From: Photobacterium sp. GJ3
GTDB lineage: Bacteria; Pseudomonadota; Gammaproteobacteria; Enterobacterales; Vibrionaceae
DNA: 64,000 nucleotides
Assembly: GCF_018199995.1 (NCBI RefSeq)
Contig: NZ_CP073578.1
Location: forward strand, 62,001-126,000
Reading direction: 5' to 3'
Shown here: piece by piece, positions 20,250 through 30,932 of the stretch
Numbering within the stretch: the stretch's first letter is position 1
Layout: each line of letters starts with the position of its first letter
The notes under the pieces: model-generated
Seen by the model: only the letters and a program-made list of their open reading frames with translations
Database searches by the model: none
What the model was told of the DNA's origin: nothing
Translations under genes and position numbers: made by a program

Positions 20250-20816
20250 ATGGCGTCTTTCAGCACGAATGAATTCCGCGGCGGAATGAAAATTATGCTC
20301 GATAATGAACCATGTGTCATTATCGAAAACGAATTTGTGAAGCCAGGCAAAGGCCAGGCGTTCAACCGAGTCAAAATCCGTAAGCTGCTGTCTGGCAAGG
20401 TTCTGGAAAAAACCTTCAAGTCTGGCGACACAGTTGAAGCAGCAGACGTGGTTGATACGGATCTGGATTATCTGTACAACGACGGTGAATTCTACCACTT
20501 CATGAACAATGAAACCTTCGAGCAAATCGCAGCTGATCTGAAAGCAGTGGGCGACAACGCGAAGTGGCTGGTTGAAAACAACACCTGTACGCTGACCTTG
20601 TGGAATGGTAACCCAATCGCAGTGACGCCACCAAACTTCGTTGAACTGGAAGTGGTTGAAACGGATCCGGGCCTGAAAGGCGATACGCAGGGCACGGGCG
20701 GTAAGCCAGCCACGCTGTCAACCGGTGCTGTGGTGCGTGTACCTCTGTTCATCCAAATCGGTGAAGTGATTAAAATTGACACCCGCTCTGCGGAATACGT
20801 CAGCCGCGTGAAGTAA
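20250..20816 (+). CDS. efp: Translation elongation factor P
   Basis: Binds between the P and E sites and rescues ribosomes stalled at polyproline. The 188 residues form three beta-barrel domains. The modified lysine is K34 in [10 protein letters not shown], which matches the EpmA/EpmB system, and both enzymes flank the gene. AGAGG lies eight bases before ATG. Confidence 0.98.
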   Translation: MASFSTNEFRGGMKIMLDNEPCVIIENEFVKPGKGQAFNRVKIRKLLSGKVLEKTFKSGDTVEAADVVDTDLDYLYNDGEFYHFMNNETFEQIAADLKAVGDNAKWLVENNTCTLTLWNGNPIAVTPPNFVELEVVETDPGLKGDTQGTGGKPATLSTGAVVRVPLFIQIGEVIKIDTRSAEYVSRVK

Positions 20817-20833
20817 TTCATCGCGTGATCAGA

Positions 20834-20858
20834 CAAGGGCCGCATCATGCGGCCTTTG
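20834..20858 (+). terminator. efp terminator
   Basis: CAAGGGCCGCA, 3-base loop, TGCGGCCTTTG followed by TTGTTTT, 17 bases after the efp stop; one G-T pair in the stem. Confidence 0.75.
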
Positions 20859-20918
20859 TTGTTTTCATCCCCCGTTTCATGTCTGCAATTTTCGACTCAG
20901 ATGAAAAAAGACTCTCCT

Positions 20919-21890
20919 ATGACAATGCATTGGCAACCCACCGCTGAGATCGCAACCCTGCGTCAGCGGGCTGAAATTCTGGCGTCGGTTCGTGATTTTT
21001 TCGCACAACGCGATGTTCTGGAAGTGGATACCCCGGCCATGAGCCAGGCCACCGTCACTGATATTCACCTGCATACTTTTCAGACGGCGTTTGTCGGACC
21101 GGGCTTTGCTGACGGCCAGACCTTATATCTGATGACCAGTCCGGAGTTTCATATGAAACGTCTGTTGTCGGCAGGCAGCGGCCCGATTTATCAGATCTGT
21201 AAATCCTTCCGCAATGAAGAATCCGGCCGTTATCACAATCCGGAATTTACCATGCTGGAGTGGTACCGCCCCGGTTTCGACCATCACGCGCTGATGGATG
21301 AAATGGATGCGCTGTTGCAGCAGGTCCTGCACTGCGGTGCTGCAGAGCGGATGAGTTATCAGCAGGCTTTCTTAAAAGTGCTGTCCGTCTGCCCGCTGAC
21401 CGCTTCCATGGATACGCTGAAACAAGCGGCGCTGTCGCTGAATCTGGGCGATGTGGCGGCAAATGAAACCGATCGCGATACCTTGCTGCAACTGATGTTT
21501 AGCATGGGCGTGGAGCCGGTGATCGGGCAGCAGGTGCCAGCCTTTGTGTATGACTTTCCAGCGTCTCAGGCGGCACTGGCGCGGATCAGCCCGACAGACA
21601 GCCGCGTGGCAGAACGCTTCGAGGTCTATCATCAGGGAATTGAACTGGCAAACGGCTTTCATGAACTCTCAGATGGTGATGAGCAGCTGGCGCGCTTTGA
21701 AGCTGATAATGCCAAGCGTGTTTCTATGGGGTTACTGCCTCAGCCGATTGATCATCATCTGGTTGCTGCGCTGAAAGCCGGATTCCCCGACTGTGCCGGG
21801 GTTGCACTGGGCATTGACCGTCTGGTGATGCTGGCGCTGAAACAGACTCATATTGCCCAGGTTACAGCGTTTCCGGTCACGATTGCCTGA
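20919..21890 (+). CDS. epmA: EF-P--(R)-beta-lysine ligase EpmA
   Basis: Class II lysyl-tRNA synthetase paralogue lacking the anticodon-binding domain; attaches beta-lysine to K34 of EF-P. 323 residues, like E. coli EpmA (325). Class II motifs: motif 2 [30 protein letters not shown], and motif 3 [13 protein letters not shown] chose ATG at 20919 ([11 protein letters not shown]) by alignment with the E. coli start; the frame is open to 20847 but the extra residues look like translated terminator. The ribosome site is weak. Together with epmB and efp it completes the modification pathway in one locus. Confidence 0.93.
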   Translation: MTMHWQPTAEIATLRQRAEILASVRDFFAQRDVLEVDTPAMSQATVTDIHLHTFQTAFVGPGFADGQTLYLMTSPEFHMKRLLSAGSGPIYQICKSFRNEESGRYHNPEFTMLEWYRPGFDHHALMDEMDALLQQVLHCGAAERMSYQQAFLKVLSVCPLTASMDTLKQAALSLNLGDVAANETDRDTLLQLMFSMGVEPVIGQQVPAFVYDFPASQAALARISPTDSRVAERFEVYHQGIELANGFHELSDGDEQLARFEADNAKRVSMGLLPQPIDHHLVAALKAGFPDCAGVALGIDRLVMLALKQTHIAQVTAFPVTIA

Positions 21891-21902
21891 GCCTGGTCTG
21901 GC

Positions 21903-22790
21903 TCAAAACTTCAGGATCAGCCCGGCGCCAATCACGGCCAGAATGGCGCCCAACCAGGCTGCCGCCGGTGGACGATGTCGGGTGTAAAGCCAGAGCAATG
22001 GCAGGATCATGATGGGGGTGGTGGCGGATAATAAAGCCACCATCCCGACATCGCCATGCTGCAGTGCGAATAAAATCAGGGTCATTCCGACGGCCATGGC
22101 CAGAAATCCGTTCAGTGCCACCATCCCGAGGATCCGCCCGTTGATAGGCTGGCGTGGTTTGGCAATCTGCGCGCCACTCAGGCGCAGCACACTATGCGCG
22201 CTGAACGCTGCGGCCATTCGCATTGCAGAAGCAGCCACCGGATCCAGTGTTGTCTGCATGGCCGGTTTGGCAATAATCGCCCCGAGTGACTGACACAATG
22301 CCGCAGTTAACCCCAGAATGACCGCCACGCCCAGACTGCCGGTGATGGCTTCAATCTGATGTTTCTGACTTTTCTGGCCGAATAAAATGGCGGTCACGAC
22401 CCCGGCAAAAACCAGTAACGCGCCCACCAGTTTCCAGCCGAACAAGCTTTCATCAAACAGCCAGATCCCGAGCAGCGCCGAGAAGACGGCATGACAGGAG
22501 AACAGCAGTCCGCCCCGTCGCGGACCAACCCGGTTAAAACAGGCAAACAGGGCGGTATCTCCGATGAAGATCCCAATGAGCCCGGACAGCATCATCACCA
22601 GTGCGAAGTCCCAGGAAACCGTGGACCAGCCACCGTTGAGTGCGGCCATGACGGTGAGCATCAGGGTGACACAGGCCATGCGCCAGCGGCTGTAGGCAAA
22701 AGCACCTAAATGACGGGAGGGTGTCACGGAGATTAAACTGCTGACCGCCCAGAGTGCGGCGGCGGCCAGTGCCAGCCATTCGTAGCCCAT
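21903..22790 (-). CDS. EamA/DMT superfamily transporter
   Basis: 295-residue inner-membrane protein with ten predicted hydrophobic segments in two EamA repeats (about 5-135 and 155-290), the plan of drug/metabolite transporters of the RhaT/YdcZ/RarD kind. Substrate unknown. Convergent with epmA, with only 12 bases between the stops. ATG at 22790. Confidence 0.88.
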   Translation of the reverse strand: MGYEWLALAAAALWAVSSLISVTPSRHLGAFAYSRWRMACVTLMLTVMAALNGGWSTVSWDFALVMMLSGLIGIFIGDTALFACFNRVGPRRGGLLFSCHAVFSALLGIWLFDESLFGWKLVGALLVFAGVVTAILFGQKSQKHQIEAITGSLGVAVILGLTAALCQSLGAIIAKPAMQTTLDPVAASAMRMAAAFSAHSVLRLSGAQIAKPRQPINGRILGMVALNGFLAMAVGMTLILFALQHGDVGMVALLSATTPIMILPLLWLYTRHRPPAAAWLGAILAVIGAGLILKF

Positions 22791-22947
22791 GGATATCCTT
22801 ATTGAAAATGACTGCGAAGGCAGTGCGTCATGCTGATTGGCTGCATATCATGCAGCAAAGTGGCCGAAATTGGTATGGGAGAAAGAAGGTCTGTATCAGG
22901 GGGGAACACGGCCAGCAGAGCTGGCCATGTCCAGTGACGCGGGGGCG

Positions 22948-24831
22948 TTAAATTTTGAAGCGAGAGACGTCCTGCCGCATCGCTTCCGCAGACTGATTCA
23001 TCGACTGAGCGCTGTGGCTGACATCCTGAGTCTGGGTTGCCAGATGATCCGACACATCGCGAATGGCCTGTGTATTGCGGCTGATATCTTCACTGACTGC
23101 CCGCTGCTCTTCTGCTGCGCTGGCGATTTGCGTGGCCATATCTGAAATTTCCCCAATGGACTGGGTGATTTGCGTCAGGCTGTCACTGGCTGCCTGCGCA
23201 TAATCGACACTCTGACCAGCCAGATCCGTGCTGGCGCCCATGCTGTCAACGGCCTGGCGGGTGTTATTCTGCAGGGTTTCAATCATGGCCCTGATTTCTT
23301 CCGTGGAGTCGTGGGTTCGCTGACTCAGCACACGCACTTCGTCGGCCACCACTGCAAAACCGCGGCCTTGTTCACCGGCACGGGCGGCTTCAATCGCGGC
23401 ATTCAAGGCCAGCAGATTGGTCTGCTCTGCGATGCCCTGGATGGTTGCCAGAATATGGTTGATGTCCTGCGCATTGGCTTCCAGTGCCTGAATGACCCGG
23501 GCTGCATCCTGCACCTGATTGGCCAGCGACACAATGGCTTCGCGGTTCTGGCTGATGACACTTTGTCCCTGCGCGCAAGCGCCGGTGGAAGACTGCGCTG
23601 CGGAGGCGGTCAGTTCGGCATGGCTGGCCACTTCGGCAGCGGTGGCCGACATTTCATGGATGGCCGTGGCGATCTGGTTGATCTCATTCTGCTGGCCGTT
23701 GACCCGTTCTGAGGCCTGACGCGCCTGATGGTAAGATTGCCCGGCCTGTTCACTCAACGTATTCGAACGGCTCACGATGCCCTGAATCATATGCTGCAGC
23801 TGGCTCAGGAACAGGTTCATGTTTTCTGCCAGTTCACCAACTTCATCCATACGCTCAATGGCGATACGCTGGGTGAGATCGCCGCTGCCCTGCGTGAGTG
23901 CATGTACAGAGCGGTTCAGATCACTGAGCGGGCGGAGCAGACTGTTGATAATCAGACCGGCGATCATGGCAATGACGACATACATCAAGAGTGAGGCCAG
24001 CAGCGTAAAGGAAAGCACTTTACCAATGGCCGCATAGGCCATGGATTTGTCTTCAATGATCCCGACAGACCAGTCTGTGCCGGCAATCGGTGCCACCAGA
24101 ATCAGTTTATCACTGTTATCTTTATCAAAATGGAACTCGGCAACGGTCTGGCTGCCGTTCAGGCTGCGGATAAAGCTGGGGGTCAGATCATTATCCAGCT
24201 GTGTCAGCGGCTTGCGGCTGAGAGAGGCGTCCTGATAAGCCACCAGTGTATTATTACCGTCAATCAGAAAGGCGCTGCCGGCATTGTCGATCTTCAGACT
24301 GAGGATTTTGTCGATAATGTGAGTCACCGTCAGATCGGCGGCGAGCACACCCTGGTGTTCACCATGAAATGCGCGGGCAAAACTGACCACCAGGCTACCG
24401 TCAAAGTCCTGATAAGGTTCGGTCAGGATGAGTTTGCTGGACTTGATGGCATCCTGATACCAAGGGCGTGTACGGGGATCATAATCAGCCGGCCAGTCTT
24501 CCGTTTTATCGCCATACGCAATGCTGCCGTCCGTAAATCCGGCATAGACCGACAGAAAATCACCGGCACGTTTGGTCAGCAGTAATTCTCGGTCGACATT
24601 GTCTGTCGAGGCAATCAGTGGCAGGTTTGCCAGCATGAGATTGCGTCGGGCGTCCAGCCAGTCGGCAATATAGTCGCCGGTTGCTGCGCCGATCGCGCTC
24701 ATTTGTGCATTCACCTCGCTGGTGGTTTCCTCGCGAAGCTGGGAAATAGAGATGCCAGCCTGAATCGCGCTGACGGTGGCAATGATGGCAGCAATGGCTA
24801 CCTGTATTTTTAGCTTTATCGTGAATTTCAT
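22948..24831 (-). CDS. Methyl-accepting chemotaxis protein with dCache sensor
   Basis: 627 residues from the ATG at 24831 ([15 protein letters not shown]); the frame is open 17 codons further but that part lacks support. TM1 is about 8-28; a periplasmic double-Cache domain (about 30-265) contains [11 protein letters not shown] and [17 protein letters not shown], typical of dCache_1 receptors for small ligands such as amino or organic acids; TM2 is about 270-295; then HAMP ([22 protein letters not shown] region) and the signalling hairpin [19 protein letters not shown]. The neighbour upstream is an SLC13 carboxylate transporter, which may hint at a carboxylate ligand. Confidence 0.93.
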   Translation of the reverse strand: MKFTIKLKIQVAIAAIIATVSAIQAGISISQLREETTSEVNAQMSAIGAATGDYIADWLDARRNLMLANLPLIASTDNVDRELLLTKRAGDFLSVYAGFTDGSIAYGDKTEDWPADYDPRTRPWYQDAIKSSKLILTEPYQDFDGSLVVSFARAFHGEHQGVLAADLTVTHIIDKILSLKIDNAGSAFLIDGNNTLVAYQDASLSRKPLTQLDNDLTPSFIRSLNGSQTVAEFHFDKDNSDKLILVAPIAGTDWSVGIIEDKSMAYAAIGKVLSFTLLASLLMYVVIAMIAGLIINSLLRPLSDLNRSVHALTQGSGDLTQRIAIERMDEVGELAENMNLFLSQLQHMIQGIVSRSNTLSEQAGQSYHQARQASERVNGQQNEINQIATAIHEMSATAAEVASHAELTASAAQSSTGACAQGQSVISQNREAIVSLANQVQDAARVIQALEANAQDINHILATIQGIAEQTNLLALNAAIEAARAGEQGRGFAVVADEVRVLSQRTHDSTEEIRAMIETLQNNTRQAVDSMGASTDLAGQSVDYAQAASDSLTQITQSIGEISDMATQIASAAEEQRAVSEDISRNTQAIRDVSDHLATQTQDVSHSAQSMNQSAEAMRQDVSRFKI

Positions 24832-25008
24832 ACTGCAATTCCGGTTTGGTTGGCCCCTTCTCATCCCGACGAAGGCGCTCAAGATGCCATAAGTGACTCA
24901 ACCAGAATTATCAGCGAAACCGATGTTCGCTTTACATCAAATTAACAGGTCTATTGTTAAGCTGTGATCACGATGCCAGTTTTAGATGCGAGTGTTACAG
25001 GGATGCAT

Positions 25009-26424
25009 TCATAAAAACAATAATGCTGCCAGATAGAGCAGCCCCAGCCCACTGAGGCCGACCAGCACCCCGATTTTCATCATATCCCGGCTGTGGAATA
25101 AACCTGTTGAATAAGCCAGAGAGTTCGGTGGCGTTGAGACGGGCAGAACCATGCCTAAAGATGCAGAAAATGCCAGAATCACCAGCATGGACGTCAGGCC
25201 GCCGGTGCCAGCCAGTGTCGGAACTGAGGTGGCAATCGCTGCGCCGATGGGCATTAGCAGGTTGGCGGTTGCAGTGTTGGACATAAAATTTGCCATCAGC
25301 CAGCACAGCAAGGAAAGCAGGACCAGCACGAGCAGGGCAGGCATCAGCGTATAATCGATCGCATGAGCCAGTTGCCGGGCCAGTCCGGTTTTTTCCAGCG
25401 CCATGCCGATGGCGATCCCTCCGGCAACCAGCCAGAGCACATCCCAGTTGAATAACTTGAGCTCTTCTTTTCCAATGATACCCGTCAGGGTAAACACAGT
25501 CAGCGGGATCAGCGCAACCACGTAGGCATTCATGCCATGAATCGCGGTGGTCAGCCACAGCAGAATGGTGATCCCGAAAGTCAGATAGACCACCCAGGCT
25601 TGCCAGCATTGCTGGAACTGTCCGTCCAGTTTGAGCTCAAGTACAGAAAGCCGGGCTGGAAACAGGCGCTGCAGTAACCACCAGGCCAGCCCAAGCTGAA
25701 GGAGCACGAAGGGTAAGCCGATGGCCATCCAGCCCAGAAAACTGATGCTGTGCTCACCGGTGAGATATTGCAGGGCGATGGCATTTGGCGGTGTGCCGAT
25801 AGGGGTGGCAATACCGCCAGTGTTGGCGGCGACAGGCACAGCCAGAACCAAGGCCTTGACGCCAGTGTCTTCTTTCGGCACCGAAGCCAGGATGGGGGTC
25901 AGCAAAGCCAGCATCATCACGGTCGTAGCAGTGTTTGACATGAACATCGAAAACACGGCCGTGATCAGCATGAGTCCCAGCATGATGTAGCGCGGTTCAT
26001 GGCCGAAGGGCTTGAGCAGGACCCGGGCCAGATTGGTATCCAGTCTGTACTTTGCTGCGGCGATGGCCAGCGCAAATCCACCCAGAAACAGCATGATGAT
26101 GGGGGAGGCGAAGGCGTGAAAGATATCAGTATAAGGGAGCAGGGCGCCGAAATCGGGAGTGTCAGCGGGATGGCGAAAGATGCGGAGGCTTTGATCTGAC
26201 AGCAGAACCAGTTCCAGTACGATGATCAGTAAAGACGTGGCATAAACCGGAACAGGTTCGAGTACCCAGAGCAGGGCAGCCATGACGAAAATTGCCAGTA
26301 ACCGGTGCTGAATCAGGGTCAGTCCGTCCAGCGGGATGGCTTCGGTGGGGATTTGCAGCAGGGCAAAAGGCAGGCCAAAGGCGATCAGCAATTTCAGCAG
26401 TTGTACGAAAGATAGTTCCCGCAT
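25009..26424 (-). CDS. SLC13/DASS family sodium:carboxylate symporter
   Basis: 471-residue inner-membrane transporter of the divalent anion:Na+ symporter family. Both substrate/sodium sites are visible: SNTATT with the following TPIGTPPNA, and SNTATAN with STPPNSLAYS near the C-terminus. Probable substrates are succinate, malate, fumarate or citrate; sulfate is less likely. ATG at 26424. With dcuA it gives this region both anaerobic and aerobic C4-dicarboxylate routes. Confidence 0.88.
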   Translation of the reverse strand: MRELSFVQLLKLLIAFGLPFALLQIPTEAIPLDGLTLIQHRLLAIFVMAALLWVLEPVPVYATSLLIIVLELVLLSDQSLRIFRHPADTPDFGALLPYTDIFHAFASPIIMLFLGGFALAIAAAKYRLDTNLARVLLKPFGHEPRYIMLGLMLITAVFSMFMSNTATTVMMLALLTPILASVPKEDTGVKALVLAVPVAANTGGIATPIGTPPNAIALQYLTGEHSISFLGWMAIGLPFVLLQLGLAWWLLQRLFPARLSVLELKLDGQFQQCWQAWVVYLTFGITILLWLTTAIHGMNAYVVALIPLTVFTLTGIIGKEELKLFNWDVLWLVAGGIAIGMALEKTGLARQLAHAIDYTLMPALLVLVLLSLLCWLMANFMSNTATANLLMPIGAAIATSVPTLAGTGGLTSMLVILAFSASLGMVLPVSTPPNSLAYSTGLFHSRDMMKIGVLVGLSGLGLLYLAALLFL

Positions 26425-26510
26425 GTTGGATGCTCTGACTCAAAACTGGCTCAGGCAGCTTAACATGTCGTGTCTATGCATATGCTGGAGCAGATCAAAA
26501 AGCAGGCATT

Positions 26511-26540
26511 AAAAAAGGGACGTGATGAACGTCCCTTTTG
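26511..26540 (-). terminator. psd terminator
   Basis: AAAAGGGACGT (26513-26523), loop GATGA, ACGTCCCTTTT (26529-26539); read leftward it ends in a T-run from the A residues at 26511-26516. It lies 16 bases after the psd stop. Confidence 0.88.
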
Positions 26541-26555
26541 TGATGATTGTCCGAC

Positions 26556-27446
26556 TTATGCGTCGTTTGCTTCCGTCGCCACAGGCGATTGCAAGCGGGC
26601 ATAGGCTTCACCCATCCGGGTTGGAACATTCGGCGCCAGAACTGGCTCGAAATTCACCATGCCTTTCGGGAACAGGTTGATGACGGTGGAACCCAGCTTG
26701 AAGCGGCCCATCTCTTCCCCTTTTTTCAGGGTAATGGCTTGCTCGCCTTCCGCCGGATAATCCCAGCGACGGACAACCGGACCACGCGGTGGGGTAATGG
26801 TGCCAGCCCAGACAGTTTCGATACTGCCAACAATGGTCGCGCCGACCAACACCTGAGCCACCGGACCGAACTCAGTATCAAAGATACAGACCACGCGCTC
26901 ATTGCGGGCAAACAGGTTCGGCACGTTCTCTGCGGTCAGCGGGTTGACCGAGAACAGATCGCCCGGAACATAAATCATCTGACGCAGTGTTCCGTCACAA
27001 GGCATATGGACTCGGTGGTAGTCGCGTGGCGACAGATACAAGGTTGCGAAGTCTCCTTCGGCGAACTCATCAGCCAGCGTCTGATCGCCACCCAGCAATT
27101 CAACCGCTTCGTAAGTGTGTCCTTTCGCCTGAATTAACTGGCCTTTTTCAATCGGCCCCAATTGGCTGACACAGGCATCAGCCGGATGACAAAAGACATC
27201 AGCTTCCGTATTCAGGGGACGTGCGTCTTGCTTCAGCTCGCGCACGAAAAAGTCGTTGAAAGTCGCGTAGGCACCCGGATCTTCATTTCGGGCCTCAGAC
27301 ATATCGACTTTATAGCGGTTGATAAACCAGCGGATGACCGCGGTGGTTACAAAGCCGCCTTTCAAATCAGCTAACTTGCCTGCCAGACGGGTCAGGGCAT
27401 GTTTCGGCGCGCAATATTGCAGGCCAATTTTCAGGTTATCGCTCAC
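26556..27446 (-). CDS. psd: Phosphatidylserine decarboxylase
   Basis: Membrane-bound enzyme that makes phosphatidylethanolamine from phosphatidylserine. It is a self-cleaving pyruvoyl enzyme; the cleavage motif LGST ([11 protein letters not shown]) is present near the C-terminus, together with [11 protein letters not shown] and the catalytic Asp/His region. I prefer GTG at 27446 ([11 protein letters not shown]), giving 296 residues, because the family begins just before KIGLQY. A GTG at 27491 would add 15 residues ([13 protein letters not shown]...) and has no better ribosome site. rsgA lies upstream on the same strand, the usual rsgA-psd order. Confidence 0.93.
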   Translation of the reverse strand: MSDNLKIGLQYCAPKHALTRLAGKLADLKGGFVTTAVIRWFINRYKVDMSEARNEDPGAYATFNDFFVRELKQDARPLNTEADVFCHPADACVSQLGPIEKGQLIQAKGHTYEAVELLGGDQTLADEFAEGDFATLYLSPRDYHRVHMPCDGTLRQMIYVPGDLFSVNPLTAENVPNLFARNERVVCIFDTEFGPVAQVLVGATIVGSIETVWAGTITPPRGPVVRRWDYPAEGEQAITLKKGEEMGRFKLGSTVINLFPKGMVNFEPVLAPNVPTRMGEAYARLQSPVATEANDA

Positions 27447-27589
27447 AATAAGATTCCAAATGTGTGATAAATCAATTGCTTGGTCTGTCACTTGATGCGA
27501 CGCTGACCCGGGCAGCGAATTTTACCCGACTTCGTTGGTGAAGTCAGGCAGTGCTGCCGGAAGAGGAAGCCAGCTCGCAAAGTCACGGC

Positions 27590-28642
27590 TTAATTTTGCT
27601 TGTTCCGGGAAAACTGACGGTTTGCGACGTTTTCCGACATGCTGTCGATGATTTTATGGTAGCTGTCAAAGCGTGTCTGACTGATCTTGCCTTCAGCCAG
27701 CGCTTCACGCAGCAGGCAGCCGGGATCGTCTTTGTGTTTACAGTCACGGAATTTACAGCCACCGAGATAATCACGGAATTCGACAAATGCTTTGGTCACT
27801 TGTTCCGGCTCCAGATGCCAGAGACCAAATTCGCGCACACCCGGGGAATCGATCAAATCGCCGCCTTCGGCAAAATGATAGAGCCTTGCCGCTGTGGTGG
27901 TGTGCTGACCCAGTCCGGAGTTCTCCGACACAGCACCGATCTCTGCCTCAACTTCTGGCATCAATGCATTCACCAGACTGGATTTACCGACACCGGATTG
28001 TCCGGCGAAGATACTGATATGACCTTTTAAATCGGCTTTCAGGGCATCCAGGCCTTCTCCGGTCACAGTACTGACGTAACGTACTTCGTATCCAATGGCA
28101 CGGTAAAGTGCGAGTGTTTCCTCAACCTGGGTGCGGCTTGCGTCATCCAGCAGATCGACTTTATTGAGGACGATCAGGGGCTCGATATCTACTGTCTCTG
28201 AAGCCACCAGGTAGCGGTCAATAATGTTGAGTGACAGTTCCGGCAACACAGAAGAAACGATGATAATTCGATCCACGTTTGCCGCCACCGGCTTCACACC
28301 GTCGTAATAGTCTGGCCGTGTCAAAACGGACGTGCGTTCATGCACCGCCTCGACGACACCTGCAATGCCCTGGAGTGTTTCGACGCCCGGCCGCCAGACA
28401 ACCCGATCCCCAGAGACCAGGCTCTGAATGCTGCGACGCAGGTTACAGCGGTGAATGTCCCCGGTTTGTGGATCTTCAATATCGGCGTGCTGGCCGAAAC
28501 GCGTAATCACAAGACCTTCACGGGCATTCTCCAGCAGGGCTTCATCCCACTGGACTTCTTCTGCGCCACGGTTGAGGCGCTTATTTTGATTAGAGCGGAC
28601 ACGCCGGCTCTGACCTTTAGTCAGCTTTTTCTTTTTTGCCAC
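27590..28642 (-). CDS. rsgA: Ribosome small-subunit biogenesis GTPase RsgA
   Basis: Circularly permuted GTPase that checks 30S maturation. The 350 residues comprise a basic N-terminus ([12 protein letters not shown]), an OB-fold (about 35-110), the permuted GTPase with NKVD (G4) before GQSGVGKSS (G1) and DSPGVREFG (G3), and a zinc site near the end ([14 protein letters not shown]). Start is GTG at 28642, with a poor ribosome site. Divergent from orn with 80 bases between starts, the same arrangement as in E. coli. Confidence 0.96.
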   Translation of the reverse strand: MAKKKKLTKGQSRRVRSNQNKRLNRGAEEVQWDEALLENAREGLVITRFGQHADIEDPQTGDIHRCNLRRSIQSLVSGDRVVWRPGVETLQGIAGVVEAVHERTSVLTRPDYYDGVKPVAANVDRIIIVSSVLPELSLNIIDRYLVASETVDIEPLIVLNKVDLLDDASRTQVEETLALYRAIGYEVRYVSTVTGEGLDALKADLKGHISIFAGQSGVGKSSLVNALMPEVEAEIGAVSENSGLGQHTTTAARLYHFAEGGDLIDSPGVREFGLWHLEPEQVTKAFVEFRDYLGGCKFRDCKHKDDPGCLLREALAEGKISQTRFDSYHKIIDSMSENVANRQFSRNKQN

Positions 28643-28662
28643 AAGAATATCGTTCAGTTTGG

Positions 28663-28690
28663 TTGGCTTTCATTTCAGGCTAAGTATGAT
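28663..28690 (+). promoter_or_regulatory. Possible orn promoter
   Basis: TTGGCT (28663-28668), 16-base spacer, TATGAT (28685-28690), 33 bases before the orn start. The -10 is good, the -35 is weak. Confidence 0.35.
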
Positions 28691-28722
28691 ACATGCTTTA
28701 GTCATCAAATAGGCAACTTCCA

Positions 28723-29268
28723 ATGACAATCAGCGATCAGAACCTGATTTGGATCGATCTGGAAATGACAGGTCTGGATCCCGAGACTCACAAAATCATT
28801 GAAATTGCGACCATTGTTACCGACGCTCAGCTGAATATTCTGGCTGAAGGACCGGTGCTGGCCATTCATCAGCCACCGGAAGAACTGGCAAAAATGGATG
28901 ACTGGTGCACCAATACCCATACGAACAGTGGCCTGATTGCACGGGTAGAACAAAGTCAGATCAATGAACAGGAAGCCGTTCGTCAGACGATCGCGTTTCT
29001 GGAACAGTGGGTCCCGAAGGGCAAATCCCCAATCTGTGGTAACAGCATTGGTCAGGATCGTCGTTTCTTATATCGTTATATGCCTGAACTGGAATCTTAT
29101 TTCCATTACCGCTATCTGGATGTCAGCACCCTGAAAGAGCTGACGCGTCGCTGGAAACCTGAAATTTTGGATGGCCTTCACAAAAAGGGAAGCCATCTGG
29201 CACTGGATGATATCCGGGATTCGATTGCTGAACTGCGTTTTTATCGTGAACAAATCTTTAAGATTTGA
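28723..29268 (+). CDS. orn: Oligoribonuclease
   Basis: Cytoplasmic 3'-5' exonuclease that degrades 2-5 nt RNAs and pGpG, the last step of RNA turnover and of cyclic di-GMP breakdown. 181 residues, equal to E. coli Orn. DEDDh residues are seen in [10 protein letters not shown], the central [10 protein letters not shown], and [11 protein letters not shown]. Confidence 0.98.
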   Translation: MTISDQNLIWIDLEMTGLDPETHKIIEIATIVTDAQLNILAEGPVLAIHQPPEELAKMDDWCTNTHTNSGLIARVEQSQINEQEAVRQTIAFLEQWVPKGKSPICGNSIGQDRRFLYRYMPELESYFHYRYLDVSTLKELTRRWKPEILDGLHKKGSHLALDDIRDSIAELRFYREQIFKI

Positions 29269-29292
29269 TGTTTTAATGAACGCTTAAGCTGA

Positions 29293-29336
29293 AAGGCGGA
29301 GATTTTTTTTCAGAACTATTGCATCCGCCTTTTTTC
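29293..29336 (+). terminator. orn terminator overlapping the tRNA promoter
   Basis: AAGGCGGA (29293-29300) and TCCGCCTT (29324-29331) pair perfectly with a 23-base loop and a following T-run. The loop and right arm contain the -35 and spacer of the tRNA promoter. Confidence 0.6.
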
Positions 29337-29346
29337 CTCGTATAAT
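29319..29346 (+). promoter_or_regulatory. Promoter of the tRNA array
   Basis: TTGCAT (29319-29324), 16-base spacer, TATAAT (29341-29346), then GCGC, a GC-rich discriminator of the kind found at stringently controlled stable-RNA promoters. The first tRNA begins 52 bases downstream of the -10. Confidence 0.8.
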
Positions 29347-29398
29347 GCGCAGCCTCGAAAGGCAATAATGTTTTAGTTTGCTTTTCAGTGTTTTCGGA

Positions 29399-29475
<77 letters not shown>

Positions 29476-29490
29476 ACGAATTTTACGATA

Positions 29491-29568
29491 GTTTGGGTGT
29501 TTGCAATGTCATAACCCTCAGGCCGTCGACGGATGCGCCGCCCGGATCAAATCCGGCCTCCGCAACCA
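29491..29568 (+). pseudogene. fMet-derived pseudo-tRNA copy 1
   Basis: Shares TCATAACCC and TCAAATCCGGCC-CCGCAACCAACGAAT with the tRNA-fMet gene 16 bases upstream, including its 3' flank, but the 5' acceptor strand and D-arm are not recognisable and the T-loop is shortened. It lies in the spacer between tRNA-fMet and tRNA-Gly. Confidence 0.75.
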
Positions 29569-29608
29569 ACGAATTCAGATGATTCGATTCAAATCGAATG
29601 ATCGACAT

Positions 29609-29684
29609 GCGACACTAGCTCAGTTGGTAGAGCGCAACCTTGCCAAGGTTGAGGTCACGAGTTCGAACCTCGTGTGTCGCTCCA
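29609..29684 (+). tRNA. tRNA-Gly (GCC) copy 1
   Basis: 76 nt, acceptor GCGACAC/GTGTCGC, anticodon GCC in TTGCCAA, T-loop GTTCGAA, encoded CCA. Confidence 0.98.
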
Positions 29685-29726
29685 GTTTTAAAGCTGTCAT
29701 CGTGCTAAACGGTGAAACAATTCGGA

Positions 29727-29803
<77 letters not shown>

Positions 29804-29818
29804 ACGAATTTTACGATA

Positions 29819-29896
29819 GTTTGGGTGTTTGCAATGTCATAACCCTCAGGCCGTCGACGGATGCGCCGCCCGGATCAAATCCGGCCTCCGCAACCA
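29819..29896 (+). pseudogene. fMet-derived pseudo-tRNA copy 2
   Basis: Identical in sequence to pseudo copy 1, 16 bases after tRNA-fMet copy 2. Confidence 0.75.
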
Positions 29897-29943
29897 ACGA
29901 ATTTTACGACAGTTTGAGTTGGCCAAGACTCAGGCATGTCCAT

Positions 29944-30019
29944 GCGACACTAGCTCAGTTGGTAGAGCGCAACCTTGCCAAGGTTGAGGTCACGAGTTCG
30001 AACCTCGTGTGTCGCTCCA
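29944..30019 (+). tRNA. tRNA-Gly (GCC) copy 2
   Basis: Identical to tRNA-Gly copy 1; encoded CCA. Confidence 0.98.
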
Positions 30020-30061
30020 GTTTCAAAGCTGTCATCGTGCTAAACGGTGAAACAATTCGGA

Positions 30062-30138
<77 letters not shown>

Positions 30139-30153
30139 ACGAATTTTACGATA

Positions 30154-30231
30154 GTTTGGGTGTTTGCAGTGTCATAACCCTCAGGCCGTCGACGGATGCG
30201 CCGCCCGGATCAAATCCGGCCTCCGCAACCA
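30154..30231 (+). pseudogene. fMet-derived pseudo-tRNA copy 3
   Basis: As the earlier copies with a single A-to-G change (GCAGTG in place of GCAATG). Confidence 0.75.
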
Positions 30232-30278
30232 ACGAATTTTACGACAGTTTGAGTTGGCCAAGACTCAGGCATGTCCAT

Positions 30279-30354
30279 GCGACACTAGCTCAGTTGGTAG
30301 AGCGCAACCTTGCCAAGGTTGAGGTCACGAGTTCGAACCTCGTGTGTCGCTCCA
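30279..30354 (+). tRNA. tRNA-Gly (GCC) copy 3
   Basis: Identical to tRNA-Gly copy 1; encoded CCA. Confidence 0.98.
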
Positions 30355-30396
30355 GTTTCAAAGCTGTCATCGTGCTGAACGGTGAAACAATTCGGA

Positions 30397-30473
<77 letters not shown>

Positions 30474-30488
30474 ACGAATTTTACGATA

Positions 30489-30565
30489 GTTTGGGTGTTT
30501 GCAATGTCATAACCCTCAGGCCGTCGACGGATGCGCCGCCCGGATCAAATCCGGCCCCCGCACCA
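30489..30565 (+). pseudogene. fMet-derived pseudo-tRNA copy 4
   Basis: As the others, but its 3' end reads GGCCCCCGCACCA, one A shorter and closer to the true tRNA, and the following flank is different (AATTTTCTTTTTAAG). This marks the end of the 335-bp repeats. Confidence 0.75.
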
Positions 30566-30587
30566 ATTTTCTTTTTAAGAAATTTAT

Positions 30588-30663
30588 GCGACACTAGCTC
30601 AGTTGGTAGAGCGCAACCTTGCCAAGGTTGAGGTCACGAGTTCGAACCTCGTGTGTCGCTCCA
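30588..30663 (+). tRNA. tRNA-Gly (GCC) copy 4
   Basis: Identical to copy 1; first of a 115-bp repeat series. Confidence 0.98.
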
Positions 30664-30702
30664 GATTCAAAGCTGTCATCGTGCTGAACGATGAAATAAG
30701 AT

Positions 30703-30778
30703 GCGACACTAGCTCAGTTGGTAGAGCGCAACCTTGCCAAGGTTGAGGTCACGAGTTCGAACCTCGTGTGTCGCTCCA
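30703..30778 (+). tRNA. tRNA-Gly (GCC) copy 5
   Basis: Identical to copy 1; exactly 115 bp after copy 4. Confidence 0.98.
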
Positions 30779-30817
30779 GATTCAAAGCTGTCATCGTGCT
30801 GAACGATGAAATAAGAT

Positions 30818-30893
30818 GCGACACTAGCTCAGTTGGTAGAGCGCAACCTTGCCAAGGTTGAGGTCACGAGTTCGAACCTCGTGTGTCGCTCCA
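30818..30893 (+). tRNA. tRNA-Gly (GCC) copy 6
   Basis: Identical to copy 1; 115 bp after copy 5. Confidence 0.98.
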
Positions 30894-30932
30894 GATTCAA
30901 AGCTGTCACCGTGTTGAACGATGAAACAAGAT

